A stretch of 64,000 bases of DNA from Acidipropionibacterium thoenii DSM 20276 (GTDB lineage: Bacteria; Actinomycetota; Actinomycetes; Propionibacteriales; Propionibacteriaceae). Below are positions 9,260 to 18,909 of the stretch, one piece after another. How positions within the stretch are numbered: the first letter of the stretch is position 1; each line of letters starts with the position of its first letter. Made by a program: the position numbers and the translations under genes. The notes under the pieces were generated by a model. It worked only from the letters and a program-made list of their open reading frames with translations, had not been told where the DNA came from and did no database searches. The stretch covers positions 164,746 to 228,745 of the forward strand of contig NZ_AUHZ01000006.1 of NCBI RefSeq assembly GCF_000423445.1, read 5' to 3'.

Positions 9260-10273
9260 ATGTTCCACACGACCCGTACCGGCCCCAGGCGTGCCCAGCA
9301 GGAGGGCGATGACGCGGATTCGAGGGTCGATCCCGTCGATCCGGGCGATCTCTGCCAGCCACGACGAGCCCGGCCCGCTGCCACTGCGCTGGTCAGGCGC
9401 CGGGCGGTCGCCGGGATCAGCGCCGTGGCGGCACTGGCGGTGATCGGCGGCAGCGTGGTGACCGGCATGACTGCCGGACGATCCGCCGACTCCGATCAGG
9501 CCGACGTCGCCCTGGTGACCACGACCTCCCCGACTGCCGGTCAGAGGTCTGCTGTCGCCACGCCCACGACTGCATCGAGCGCGCGCAACAGCACCGGGGT
9601 CAGTCGGGAGCAGAGTTCGCGCACCCCGCTGGCCGATCCCAGTGGCACCGCCTCGGCCAGCCGGGCCGCTGGCAACGGTGGCCGCCTTGCGGAGACATCT
9701 GGCCGCGCGGCGGCCGGCGGATCCACCGCCTCCAGCAGCACCACCCCCGGCTCGGCGAAGAAGGCCACGGAGAAGGCCGCGAAGAAGGCGACGGTATCCA
9801 AGACGTCGGCGACCACCGGGAAGTCTGCAGCCTCGAAGAAGTCTGCAGCCTCGAAGAAGGCCACAGCTTCGAAGAAATCGGCGGCCTCGACGAAGAAGGC
9901 GGGCAGCAACCAGCGCACACCTGCCAGCAGTTCGGCCTCCAAGGTCGACGTCGGGAAGACCTCGGGGCTGTCCGCCCACACTGTCGCCGTGATGAAGGCG
10001 GTCAAGGCGCGATACCCGCAGGTCAGCTTCATCACCGCAGGGGCGCATGACCACGTCAGCGGGCGTGCCGTCGACATCATGGTCACCGGCCGCCTGGGTG
10101 ATGAGATCGCCGCCTATGTGCGCGCCAACTCCTCGAGTCTGGGCGTCAGCTACGTCATCTGGGCCCAGAAGATCTGGAGCACCTAGCGCTCCTCGGAGGG
10201 TTGGCGGGGGATGCCGGACCGTGGCTCGGCGACCGCCAACCACTTCGACCATGTCCACGTGTCGGTGAGGTGA
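9260..10273 (+). pseudogene. Secreted Ala/Lys-rich protein with D,D-peptidase-like C-terminal domain, broken by an amber codon
   Basis: The frame opens at ATG 9260 and encodes an N-terminal membrane anchor or signal (residues 45-70), a long Ser/Thr/Ala region, a Lys/Ala repeat tract (AASKKSAASKKATASKK) and a C-terminal domain containing GAHDHVSGRAVDIMV. That domain resembles the ARB_07466-like/M15-type fold of actinobacterial cell-wall proteins. A TAG at 10184-10186 stops it after WAQKIWST. The same frame then continues for 28 codons (RSSEGWRGMPDRGSATANHF, then DHVHVSVR) to TGA at 10271. The trailing DHVH motif is the usual end of this domain and supplies metal-ligand histidines. The stop is therefore a recent nonsense mutation, a sequencing error or a readthrough site. 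Confidence 0.6.
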
Positions 10274-10304
10274 TCCGGGCCCGCCGATCGACCGGATGCG
10301 CGTC

Positions 10305-10343
10305 AACGCCCCCGAACCCACCTGTGGTGGGTTCGGGGGCGTT
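10305..10343. terminator. Perfect 18-bp stem hairpin between convergent genes
   Basis: Two perfectly complementary 18-base arms (10305-10322 and 10326-10343) flank the 3-base loop TGT. The stem is very GC-rich, with runs of C and G. It lies between the end of the broken secreted-protein gene and the stop of the ABC ATPase, which converge, so it can serve as a bidirectional intrinsic terminator. There is no long U-tract, which is normal for high-GC actinobacteria. Confidence 0.8.
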
Positions 10344-10381
10344 GTGCGGACTGGCCGGGTCGAGCCCGGCCGGTTCTCCGA

Positions 10382-11494
<1,113 letters not shown>

Positions 11495-11709
11495 AGTTCG
11501 GCTGTTCCTTTCCACGGGCAGGTACGTGCCCGACGATCCTTAGTGGAAGACGGCGGCCTGATGACCGCCCCGGTCGGCTCGGTGGAGTACCGCTTCGACC
11601 TGAGCCTGAGCATAGCCGTTCTGTACGACGTTGAGGTGCAGTGCATGCATCATGTCGCCAACGGTGGCGGCCGCTATCGGTATCCGCTGTGGGGGCGGGC
11701 GCAGCGCGG

Positions 11710-13236
11710 CTACTTCTCCGAGGTCTGCGGCGTCATGAAGGCGGGCTTCTGGAAGCACAGTGCGCAGACCGCGCCGAGCAGGATCACCGCAGCCGGCAGG
11801 GCGACGGTCTGAGCCATCGCGGTGCTGAACGGTGCATGCAGGAAGCTCGGCAGTTGTGCGGCGCCGGCGGCCCCCGAACCGCCCTGTCCACTCGAACCGC
11901 CCTGTCCACCCGAACCGGCCTGGCCGCCGGTGGCTGCCGACAGCTGGGTGGTGATCCGGTTGGCCATCAGAGCTGCGACCCCGGCCGATCCGACCACCGC
12001 CCCGAGCTGACGGGTGGCGTTGAAGACGCCCGATCCCGCGCCGGCCTGGTGAAGGGGCAGATTGCGGGTGGCGGTGGCCGAGATGGTCCCCCAGACGAAG
12101 GCGCTGCCGATCCCCATCACGGCGGAGGGCAGCAGCAGCCATGGCCAGCCGATGGTGGGCGAGATCATCAGGGAGTACAGCCACATCCCGGCCGACATCA
12201 GCAGCACCCCGGGCCCGGCCAGCAGGGCGGGATGGACCCGGTCGGTGAGACGCCCCGCGGGCGCTGCGAGCACCAGGCCCAGGATCGAGGAGGGGGCACT
12301 CATCAGCGCGGACTCGGTCGGGGTCATCTCGTGGACCAGCTGGAAGTAGTAGATGAGTGGCACGAACAGGGAGGTGACGGAGAAGCCGACGGTGGCGATG
12401 GCGACATTGGCCAGCGAGAAGTTGCGGTCGCGGAACAGTCCGAGGGGGAGCAGTGGTTCGTTGCGGTTGACCGCCTGCCACCAGATGAACAGCGCCATGA
12501 TGACCACTCCGGCGACGATGCCCGACCACACCCAGGAGTTCCAGCTGTAGGTATTGCCCTCCTGGAGGCTGAACACCAGCAGGAACATCGCCGCGCCGGA
12601 CAGCCCGACCCCCAACCAGTCGAACTTGTGGGCGTGGAGTTCCAGATCGGGCACCAGTCGGTTGACCAGGACGAACGCGAGAATGCCGATCGGCACGTTG
12701 ATGAAGAAGATCCACTGCCACCCGAGGGAGTCGACCAGGACACCGCCGAGGATCGGACCGATGAGGGTCCCGACGCCGGCGGTGGCACCCCACAGGGCCA
12801 TCGCGGTGCCGCGGGAGTTCTTGGCGAATGTGCGGGTGAGCACCGCCATCGGCTGGGGGGACATGATCCCCGCTCCCAGTCCCTGGACCGCCCGGGCGGT
12901 GATCAGGTTGGCGATCGCACTGCCGGGAAGGTCCTCGGACAGCCCGCACCACAAGGAGGCCAGGGTGAAGACGGTCAGGCCGATCAGGAAGACCTTTCGG
13001 GGTCCGAATCGGTCGCCGAGCCGTCCGGTGACCAGCAGGGGCACCGCGCAGGTGAGCAGGTAGGCGCTGGTCACCCACAGCACACCCGTGGTGGAGGTGG
13101 ACAGTCCGCGCTGGATCGACGGGTTGGCGACCGACACGATGGTCATGTCGATGAGGATCATGAAGAAGCCGATGAGCATCGCCCACAGCGAGGGCCACGG
13201 CTTCTTCTGGCCGTCGGCCGCCTGGATGTCAGTCAT
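11710..13236 (-). CDS. MFS transporter, DHA2 (14-TM, EmrB/QacA) family
   Basis: A 508-aa membrane protein with about 14 hydrophobic helices. The N-terminus (LIGFFMILIDMTIVSVANPS) carries the D1-type motif of DHA2 pumps, and loop 2-3 has GRLGDRFGPRKVF. The antiporter-type motif C region appears as WGATAGVGTLIGPILGG. Near the C-terminus a Gly/Ser/Gln linker (residues about 440-465) is built from short tandem codon repeats before the last helix. It likely exports drugs or metabolites using the proton gradient. The 215 bp between this gene and the upstream start of the ABC ATPase (11495-11709) hold nothing I can name. Confidence 0.85.
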   Translation of the reverse strand: MTDIQAADGQKKPWPSLWAMLIGFFMILIDMTIVSVANPSIQRGLSTSTTGVLWVTSAYLLTCAVPLLVTGRLGDRFGPRKVFLIGLTVFTLASLWCGLSEDLPGSAIANLITARAVQGLGAGIMSPQPMAVLTRTFAKNSRGTAMALWGATAGVGTLIGPILGGVLVDSLGWQWIFFINVPIGILAFVLVNRLVPDLELHAHKFDWLGVGLSGAAMFLLVFSLQEGNTYSWNSWVWSGIVAGVVIMALFIWWQAVNRNEPLLPLGLFRDRNFSLANVAIATVGFSVTSLFVPLIYYFQLVHEMTPTESALMSAPSSILGLVLAAPAGRLTDRVHPALLAGPGVLLMSAGMWLYSLMISPTIGWPWLLLPSAVMGIGSAFVWGTISATATRNLPLHQAGAGSGVFNATRQLGAVVGSAGVAALMANRITTQLSAATGGQAGSGGQGGSSGQGGSGAAGAAQLPSFLHAPFSTAMAQTVALPAAVILLGAVCALCFQKPAFMTPQTSEK

Positions 13237-13342
13237 GCAGTACCTGTTTCGTCGTGTCGTCGTGATGAGCTGCCTGTGCCGGGGCCCGGCGGCGACGCGA
13301 TGCTACTCCGGGGCCGTACCGGGTCCCGAGCACTCGGAGCGC

Positions 13343-13434
13343 TGATGCGCCGAGCTGCTAGCACTTGACGTGGTGATGCGCCGAGCTGCTAGCACTTGAC
13401 GTGGTGATGCGCCGAGCTGCTAGCACTCGACGAT
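13343..13434. repeat. Three contiguous 31-bp tandem repeats overlapping the sdaA 3' end
   Basis: The core CCGAGCTGCTAGCACT recurs at 13350, 13381 and 13412, a fixed 31-bp period, with copies 1 and 2 nearly identical (gene-distal) and copy 3 diverging at its edge (TCGACGATG). Copy 3 contains the last two codons and the TAG stop of sdaA, so the array is a duplication of the sdaA terminus. There are no spacers between units. The remaining 100 bp up to the MFS start at 13236 shows no gene. Confidence 0.85.
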
Positions 13435-14934
13435 GTTCACAGCGAGGCCGCCACGGGCGGTCTCCTTGTACTTGGTCTTCATGTCGCGGCCGGTGGCCAT
13501 CATGGTGCGGATCACCTGGTCGAGGCTGACGATCTGCTGCTCATCCCCGGCACAGGCCAGCCGTGCGGCGGTCAATGCCTTGATGGCACCCACCGCGTTG
13601 CGCTCGATGCACGGGATCTGCACCAGGCCCCCCACCGGATCACAGGTGAGCCCCAGGTTGTGCTCCAGTCCGATCTCGGCGGCGTTGCACACCTGGTGCA
13701 CGGTGCCGCCCATCACCTGGGCCAGCCCGGCGGCAGCCATCGAGCAGGCGGTGCCGACCTCTCCCTGACATCCCACCTCGGCCCCCGAGATGGACGCCGA
13801 CTGCTGGAAGATCGCCCCGATCGCCCCGGCAGTCAGCAGGAAGTCGACCACGGCGTCATCCTCGGCAGTGCCGGCCAGATCCTCCTCCGGGTCGGACTGC
13901 CCGCCCGGCACCAGGTACCGCACCACCAGGTGCACGGCGGCCGGAACGATCCCGGCGGCACCATTGGTCGGTGCTGTCACGACCCTGCCACCGGCGGCAT
14001 TCTCCTCGTTGACCGCCAGCGCCCAGACCGTCAGCCAGTCCATCGACCCGAACGGTTCCGGGGCGCCGGCGGAACGGCGCTCCCGATCCATCAGATCCTG
14101 CCTCATCCGCTTGGCCCGGCGTCTGACGTGCAGGCCTCCTGGCAACGTCCCCGACCGGGAGCAACCTCGCTCGACGCAGCTGCGCATCACCTCCCAGATG
14201 TGCAGCAGTTCTGCCCGCACCCTCGCCTCGACGGCCGCCGGATCGCCTCCGCGCGATGCCGGGTCGGCCAGTTCCCCGTCAGGTGACTGTCCACCGGACG
14301 GCCCGCCGGTGCGCAGCGAGATCTCGTTGGCCATCATGATCTCGGGGATGCTCATCCGGTTGTCGACGCAGTGCTCGAGCAGCTGCCCACCGGTCCGGAA
14401 CGGATAGCTCACCGCAGTGGAGTCCGGGACCACGGCAGGGTGGCCGTCCTCGCCGTGCTCGACGACGAAACCGCCCCCGATCGAGTAGAAGGTCCGCTTG
14501 CTGAGGACCTTGTCACCGGCCCAGGCGGTGAAGATCATCCCGTTGGGGTGGAAGGGCAGCGAACGGGTGCGGTGGAGAACGAGATCCTCATCGGCGTCGA
14601 AGGCGATCTCGTGCCCGGAGTCGGTGTGTGCGGCGTCCAACCGGAGACGGCCGGTGGAACGGATCTCAGCCTCCCTGGGCCTCATCCGATCGGTGTCGGC
14701 GGTGGTCGGGTCCTCACCCTCCAGACCCAGCAGCACTGCCGCCTCGGAGCCGTGGCCGTGGCCGGTCGAGCCGAGGGAGCCGAAGAGCTCGGCCCGCACC
14801 CGTGTCACCTCACCGAACCCCGATTCACGGCCGAGATCGGACACGAACCTCTGGGCAGCGCGCATCGGCCCCACGGTGTGTGAACTGGAGGGGCCGATGC
14901 CGATCTTGAAGATGTCGAAGACGCTGACTGCCAC
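13420..14934 (-). CDS. sdaA: L-serine ammonia-lyase (iron-sulfur serine dehydratase), single chain
   Basis: A 504-aa [4Fe-4S] L-serine dehydratase that deaminates serine to pyruvate. The beta domain opens with [19 protein letters not shown] and the alpha domain has the cluster cysteines in [12 protein letters not shown] and [19 protein letters not shown]. It is about 45 residues longer than E. coli SdaA, mainly a Gly/Pro/Arg insert after SLRTGG (about residues 205-235). The start is set at GTG 14934: a CATAAT box lies 6 nt upstream and there is no ribosome site, suggesting a leaderless mRNA. The C-terminus ends in Cys (NIVEC). Confidence 0.9.
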   Translation of the reverse strand: MAVSVFDIFKIGIGPSSSHTVGPMRAAQRFVSDLGRESGFGEVTRVRAELFGSLGSTGHGHGSEAAVLLGLEGEDPTTADTDRMRPREAEIRSTGRLRLDAAHTDSGHEIAFDADEDLVLHRTRSLPFHPNGMIFTAWAGDKVLSKRTFYSIGGGFVVEHGEDGHPAVVPDSTAVSYPFRTGGQLLEHCVDNRMSIPEIMMANEISLRTGGPSGGQSPDGELADPASRGGDPAAVEARVRAELLHIWEVMRSCVERGCSRSGTLPGGLHVRRRAKRMRQDLMDRERRSAGAPEPFGSMDWLTVWALAVNEENAAGGRVVTAPTNGAAGIVPAAVHLVVRYLVPGGQSDPEEDLAGTAEDDAVVDFLLTAGAIGAIFQQSASISGAEVGCQGEVGTACSMAAAGLAQVMGGTVHQVCNAAEIGLEHNLGLTCDPVGGLVQIPCIERNAVGAIKALTAARLACAGDEQQIVSLDQVIRTMMATGRDMKTKYKETARGGLAVNIVEC

Positions 14935-15269
14935 ACAGTGATTATGGGCAGTGGCCGGATCTCCCGCATCCTTCGCGGTGAATGCGACGACTCCGCGAGG
15001 CCTACGCCCCGAGCTCTCGGGTCTCTGCTCCAGATGCGGGGTCACGCACCGGGGCCGGTCGCGGTGCCGGGGACCGGGCCGGGCTCGAATCGAACAGTTT
15101 GGTAACCGGCACGGCGATTTCGGCCGAACACGTTGACAACGCACCCCGTTTGCGCCGACAGTGGAACTGTTCATATGAAAGACGGTTTCGAAAAAGGTTT
15201 TTGTAACCTCCGTGTCTCTGTGATGACAACGTGTTTCAGGCGACGGCGGGTACGGGCAGGGGAGCGGGC
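14935..15269. promoter_or_regulatory. Divergent intergenic region with AT-rich operator-like palindromes
   Basis: This 335-bp gap separates sdaA from the ROK-led operon. CATAAT (complement of 14941-14946) fits a sdaA -10 box. The segment 15160-15235 is distinctly AT-rich and holds three dyads: TTCATATGAA at 15170-15179, TTTCGAAA at 15186-15193 and GGTT/AACC arms around 15196-15208. Such dyads just before a ROK regulator gene are plausible autoregulatory operators, but no binding consensus can be assigned. A TTGACA at 15133-15138 has no convincing -10 partner. Confidence 0.4.
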
Positions 15270-17591
15270 ATGGCAGTCGGTGACCAGGAGGCGAAGCGCG
15301 TCAGGGCTGACGCCGTCCTCGCCGCGGTGCGCGCCGCCAGTCCGGACCCCAGCACTGTTCGGGAACTCGTCGCCACGACGGGGTTGTCGAGACCGACAGT
15401 GATCTCGTTGCTCGCGAGCCTGGACCGGTGCGGGGTCGTGAGGCGGTCCGACCTCACGGCTGAGAACGGTGTGGGACGACCGGCGTCCAGCTGGGAGATC
15501 AACCCGCAGGCGGGGATCGTCGTGGCGGCAGACATCCTGGTCACCTCGGCCCTCATCGTCGTGGCGGCGGTCGACGGGGAGATTCTGCAGGCACGAACGG
15601 TCTCCCTCGACCGGCAGGAACGTGAGGCCAGGCTGGACGAGGTGACGGAGGCCATCTCGACGATGGTGAGCCAGTCTGAGCCTGAGCACGGTGACCTGCG
15701 CCAGATCGGGATCTCGACCACCGGCATCATCGACGGGGATGGCGCTATCCAGCGCAGCGATCTCGTCCCGCAGTGGAACGGGTTGGCGCTGGGCGCGGAG
15801 CTGTCCGCCCGCCTCGGCGCCCCGGCCTTCGTCGACAACGACATCAACCTGGCGGCTTACGGAGAGTTCGTGACGCGTCGTCAGAGCGGCACGATTCGAG
15901 CCGACGGCGATCTCCTGATGGTGCACATGACCCGTGGTTTCAACACCGGCCTGGTGCTGGGCGGGCGAGTGCATCAGGGCAGGCAGTGGAATGCCGGCGA
16001 GGTCAGTGACGTCCTCGGCCAACCGTACGACCAGTTCGACAGCCCCAGCCAGGAATGGGTCAATCAGTGTGCCGTGGTGATCGGCACGGCTGCCGCCGTC
16101 ATCGACCCGGATCTCATCGTCGTCACGGGCCCCACTCCCAACTCCCTGCCCGGAGTCCGCCGGGTTCTCGCCCGAGTCATCAGCAACCGACCCGCCGACG
16201 CGCCGCCGCTGGTCGCCGAGGTGTCCCGGCTCGGCTGGGGAGCGTCGGTCACCGGAGCTCTCGGGATGGCCCTGCGTGAGGCCCTCCGCGGCCTGCTCGG
16301 CGTCCCTGACCCCAATCCGGTCGAGTTACGTCATTTCGGCCTCGTCACATCCGAACTTCAGAAGGGATCCCACACCACTATGTCGACATCCACCCCTGCA
16401 CCACTGCACAGCGACACCCTGCGGGTCGGGGTGGTCGGTGTCGGTGCCCGGTCCAGGCTCGCCCTCAACACGGAGCTGGCCGAGAACAACGGCGTCATCA
16501 CCGCCGTGGCCGAGCCCCATCACCTGGCCCGGCAACGGATCGCCGACCGGCTGCACAAGGATCCCGATGAGGTGTCCATCAGCCCGGATGTCGAGGGACT
16601 GATCAGTGCCGGCGTGGACGTCGCCTTCGTCACCTCTCCCGACGACACCCATGCCGATGTCACCTGTGCGCTGCTGGAGGCCGGCATCCCGGTCTACCTC
16701 GAGAAGCCACTGGCCATCACGATGGAGTCGGCCACCCGGGTGCTGACGACCGCCTTCCAGACCGGCACCAAGCTCTACGTCGGCCACAACATGCGTCACA
16801 TGAACGTGGTCCGTTCGATGCGGGACCTGATCCGTACCGGTCGGATCGGTGAGGTCAAGGCCATCTGGTGCCGCCACTTCGTCGGCAACGGCGGGGACTA
16901 CTACTTCAAGGACTGGCACGCCACCCGTGAGCACGGCACCGGCCTGCTGCTCCAGAAGGCCGCCCATGACATCGACGTGATGCACTGGTTCGCCGACTCG
17001 CACACCACCGACGTGGTGGCGATGGGCGGGCTCACCCTCTACGACCAGGTCACCGACCGGCGCTCCCACTCCGATGAGCTCATGGGGGACTGGTTCTCCC
17101 ACGACAACTGGCCGCCACTGTCCCAGAAGGGGCTCAACCCGGTCATCGACGTGGAGGACGTCTCGATGATGCTCATGCACATGGAGTCGGGCGTCTACGC
17201 CTCCTACGAGCAGTGCCACTACACACCCGACTACTGGCGCAACTACACCGTCATCGGTACCGAGGGTCGCATCGAGAACTTCGGTGACGGGGAGGGCGGC
17301 CTGATCCGGCTGTGGAACAGGCGCACCGAGTACAACGGCGACGGTGATGAGCAGTTCCCCATCATCGGGGACGCCAACGGCCACGGTGACGCCGACGTGC
17401 TCACGGTCTCCGAGTTCATCCGGTTCGTGCGTACCGGCGCGCACACCGACACCTCCCCACTGGGCGCCTGGTACGCGGTAGCGGCCGGCATCCAGGCCAC
17501 AGACTCGCTGCGGAACGGCTCCGTGCCGCGGCGGATCCCATCGCTTCCCGATGAGATCGTCACGTACTTCCTCAACAACCAGGTCAAGTGA
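15270..17591 (+). CDS. ROK-family transcriptional regulator fused in frame to a Gfo/Idh/MocA oxidoreductase
   Basis: One uninterrupted 773-aa frame holds two unrelated proteins. Residues 1-70 are a winged helix (TVRELVATTGLSRPTVISLL), and 80-355 a ROK sugar-kinase-like domain (IGISTTGIIDGDG, DNDINLAAYGE) lacking the family's Cys-rich zinc motif. From residue 371 a complete Gfo/Idh/MocA dehydrogenase begins: VGVVGVGARSR nucleotide fold, EKPLAIT with the catalytic Lys, then KAAHDIDVMHWF. ATG 15270 has AGGGGAG upstream. The linker (HFGLVTSELQKGSHTT) looks like translated intergenic DNA, so a lost stop codon is likely. The product may be one fused protein, two proteins, or both. It leads the sugar ABC operon, 25 bp before the binding protein. 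Confidence 0.8.
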   Translation: MAVGDQEAKRVRADAVLAAVRAASPDPSTVRELVATTGLSRPTVISLLASLDRCGVVRRSDLTAENGVGRPASSWEINPQAGIVVAADILVTSALIVVAAVDGEILQARTVSLDRQEREARLDEVTEAISTMVSQSEPEHGDLRQIGISTTGIIDGDGAIQRSDLVPQWNGLALGAELSARLGAPAFVDNDINLAAYGEFVTRRQSGTIRADGDLLMVHMTRGFNTGLVLGGRVHQGRQWNAGEVSDVLGQPYDQFDSPSQEWVNQCAVVIGTAAAVIDPDLIVVTGPTPNSLPGVRRVLARVISNRPADAPPLVAEVSRLGWGASVTGALGMALREALRGLLGVPDPNPVELRHFGLVTSELQKGSHTTMSTSTPAPLHSDTLRVGVVGVGARSRLALNTELAENNGVITAVAEPHHLARQRIADRLHKDPDEVSISPDVEGLISAGVDVAFVTSPDDTHADVTCALLEAGIPVYLEKPLAITMESATRVLTTAFQTGTKLYVGHNMRHMNVVRSMRDLIRTGRIGEVKAIWCRHFVGNGGDYYFKDWHATREHGTGLLLQKAAHDIDVMHWFADSHTTDVVAMGGLTLYDQVTDRRSHSDELMGDWFSHDNWPPLSQKGLNPVIDVEDVSMMLMHMESGVYASYEQCHYTPDYWRNYTVIGTEGRIENFGDGEGGLIRLWNRRTEYNGDGDEQFPIIGDANGHGDADVLTVSEFIRFVRTGAHTDTSPLGAWYAVAAGIQATDSLRNGSVPRRIPSLPDEIVTYFLNNQVK
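16361..16382 (+). promoter_or_regulatory. Possible internal ribosome site and ATG for a free oxidoreductase
   Basis: Within the fused frame, GAAGGG at 16361-16366 precedes an in-frame ATG at 16380-16382. The ATG sits exactly where free-standing Gfo/Idh/MocA proteins usually begin, about 15 residues before the dinucleotide-binding loop. Initiation here would give a 403-aa oxidoreductase ending at 17591. The 13-nt spacing is longer than ideal, so efficiency is uncertain. Confidence 0.45.
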
Positions 17592-17616
17592 CCACAGGAG
17601 AATCTAGGAGAAGACC

Positions 17617-18909
17617 ATGAAGAGGCGTAGTTTCCTCACCGGAGCGGCCGCACTGGCCGCAATGGCCGTGGCCGGCTGTGGGTCCAAGGAGAGCTCGAGC
17701 TCCTCGGCCCCAGCCACGATCGACCCCGACACGACCGCCAACCTGACGCTGGCCTACTGGGACAAGAACCAGACGGGCACCGTGACGGCCAATATCAAGA
17801 GCTTCAACGAGAAGTATCCCAAGGTCAAGGTGACCACCAACCTGACCGCCTACGCGGACTACTGGACCAAGCTCAAGACCCAGGCCCAGGGCAATGAGAT
17901 GCCCGACGTGCTGTGGATGAACGGCCCGCACATCCAGCTCTACGCCTCCAACGGAATGCTGGCCTCGCTGGACGGTCTCACCTCCCAGGGCATCGGCTGG
18001 GGCAACTACCCCAAGGCCCTGGTGGATCTGTACTCCTTCGACGGCACGCACTTCGGTATCCCGAAGGACTTCGACACCATCGGGGTGTTCTACAACAAGG
18101 ACATCTTCAAGGCAGCCGGCGTCGCGGAGCCCAAGGCCGGCTGGACCTGGGACGACTTCCACCAGAAGGCGAAGGCGATCTCCGACTGGGGCAAGTCCAA
18201 GGGAGTCTGGGGCTGTGCGGCCGCCTTCAACAGTGACGCCCAGTCCACCTACTACAACACCATTCCGCAGGCCGATGGCTTCGTCATCAAGGATGGTAAG
18301 TCCGGCTATGACGACCCGAAGACCATCGCCGGTCTGCAGTGCTGGACCGACTGGATCAAGGACGGGTCGGTGGCGCCCTCCAAGGTCGCCACCTCAACTC
18401 CTCCGGACCAGATGTTCGAGAACGGCAAGTGTGCGATGTTCTGGGGCGGGGACTGGATGGCCTCCCAGCTGGCCACCGATCTGAAGGGCAAGGAGGAGAC
18501 CTTCCAGGTCGTCGAGCTGCCCAAGGGTGCCAAGCAGGCCACCGTCATCCATGGCCTCGGCTGGTCAGTCGCTGAGAAGTCGGCCAACAAGGCCGCCGCC
18601 CTGGCCCTGGCCGCGCACATGGGATCTGAGGCGGCCCAGACGATGGAGGCCAAGAACGGCACGGCCATCCCGGCCTTCAACGGCACCCAGGACGCCTGGG
18701 TCAAGACCTATCCGCAGTGGGACATGCAGCTGTTCGTCGACGCCGCCAGCGACTATGCCGTTCCCTACCCGGTGAGCAAGAACACCGCCGTGTGGGCTGA
18801 CAAGGAGCCGGACTACCTCACTCCGGCCTTCAGCGGAACGACCCCGGTGCCGACCGCCGCCAAGAATCTGGCCGACTTCATGAATGCCGCGCTGGCCAAG
18901 GAGAAGTGA
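17617..18909 (+). CDS. Sugar ABC transporter substrate-binding lipoprotein (family 1)
   Basis: A 430-aa extracellular solute-binding protein. The first residues (MKRRSFLTG) give a twin-Arg-like signal, followed by a hydrophobic core and the lipobox AVAGC with Cys at about residue 23, so it should be lipid-anchored outside the membrane. The mature part has the family-1 pattern LAYWDKNQTG, DVLWMNGPHI and FYNKDIFKAAGV. TAGGAG precedes the ATG. It overlaps the next gene by one base (TGATG). The bound sugar is unknown; the linked oxidoreductase hints at a sugar or cyclitol that is oxidised early in catabolism. Confidence 0.9.
   Translation: MKRRSFLTGAAALAAMAVAGCGSKESSSSSAPATIDPDTTANLTLAYWDKNQTGTVTANIKSFNEKYPKVKVTTNLTAYADYWTKLKTQAQGNEMPDVLWMNGPHIQLYASNGMLASLDGLTSQGIGWGNYPKALVDLYSFDGTHFGIPKDFDTIGVFYNKDIFKAAGVAEPKAGWTWDDFHQKAKAISDWGKSKGVWGCAAAFNSDAQSTYYNTIPQADGFVIKDGKSGYDDPKTIAGLQCWTDWIKDGSVAPSKVATSTPPDQMFENGKCAMFWGGDWMASQLATDLKGKEETFQVVELPKGAKQATVIHGLGWSVAEKSANKAAALALAAHMGSEAAQTMEAKNGTAIPAFNGTQDAWVKTYPQWDMQLFVDAASDYAVPYPVSKNTAVWADKEPDYLTPAFSGTTPVPTAAKNLADFMNAALAKEK

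Noticed and set aside
10184..10186. TAG as a site for pyrrolysine or selenocysteine
   Set aside because: Selenocysteine uses TGA, no pyrrolysine genes are seen, and many genes here end in TAG. A nonsense mutation is simpler.
11516..13368. Long plus-strand frames opposite the DHA2 pump
   Set aside because: They mirror a gene with clear 14-helix topology and have Gly/Gln/Asp-rich, domain-free translations.
13343..13434. Short repeats as a CRISPR array
   Set aside because: The three 31-bp units are contiguous with no spacers, and no cas gene is present.
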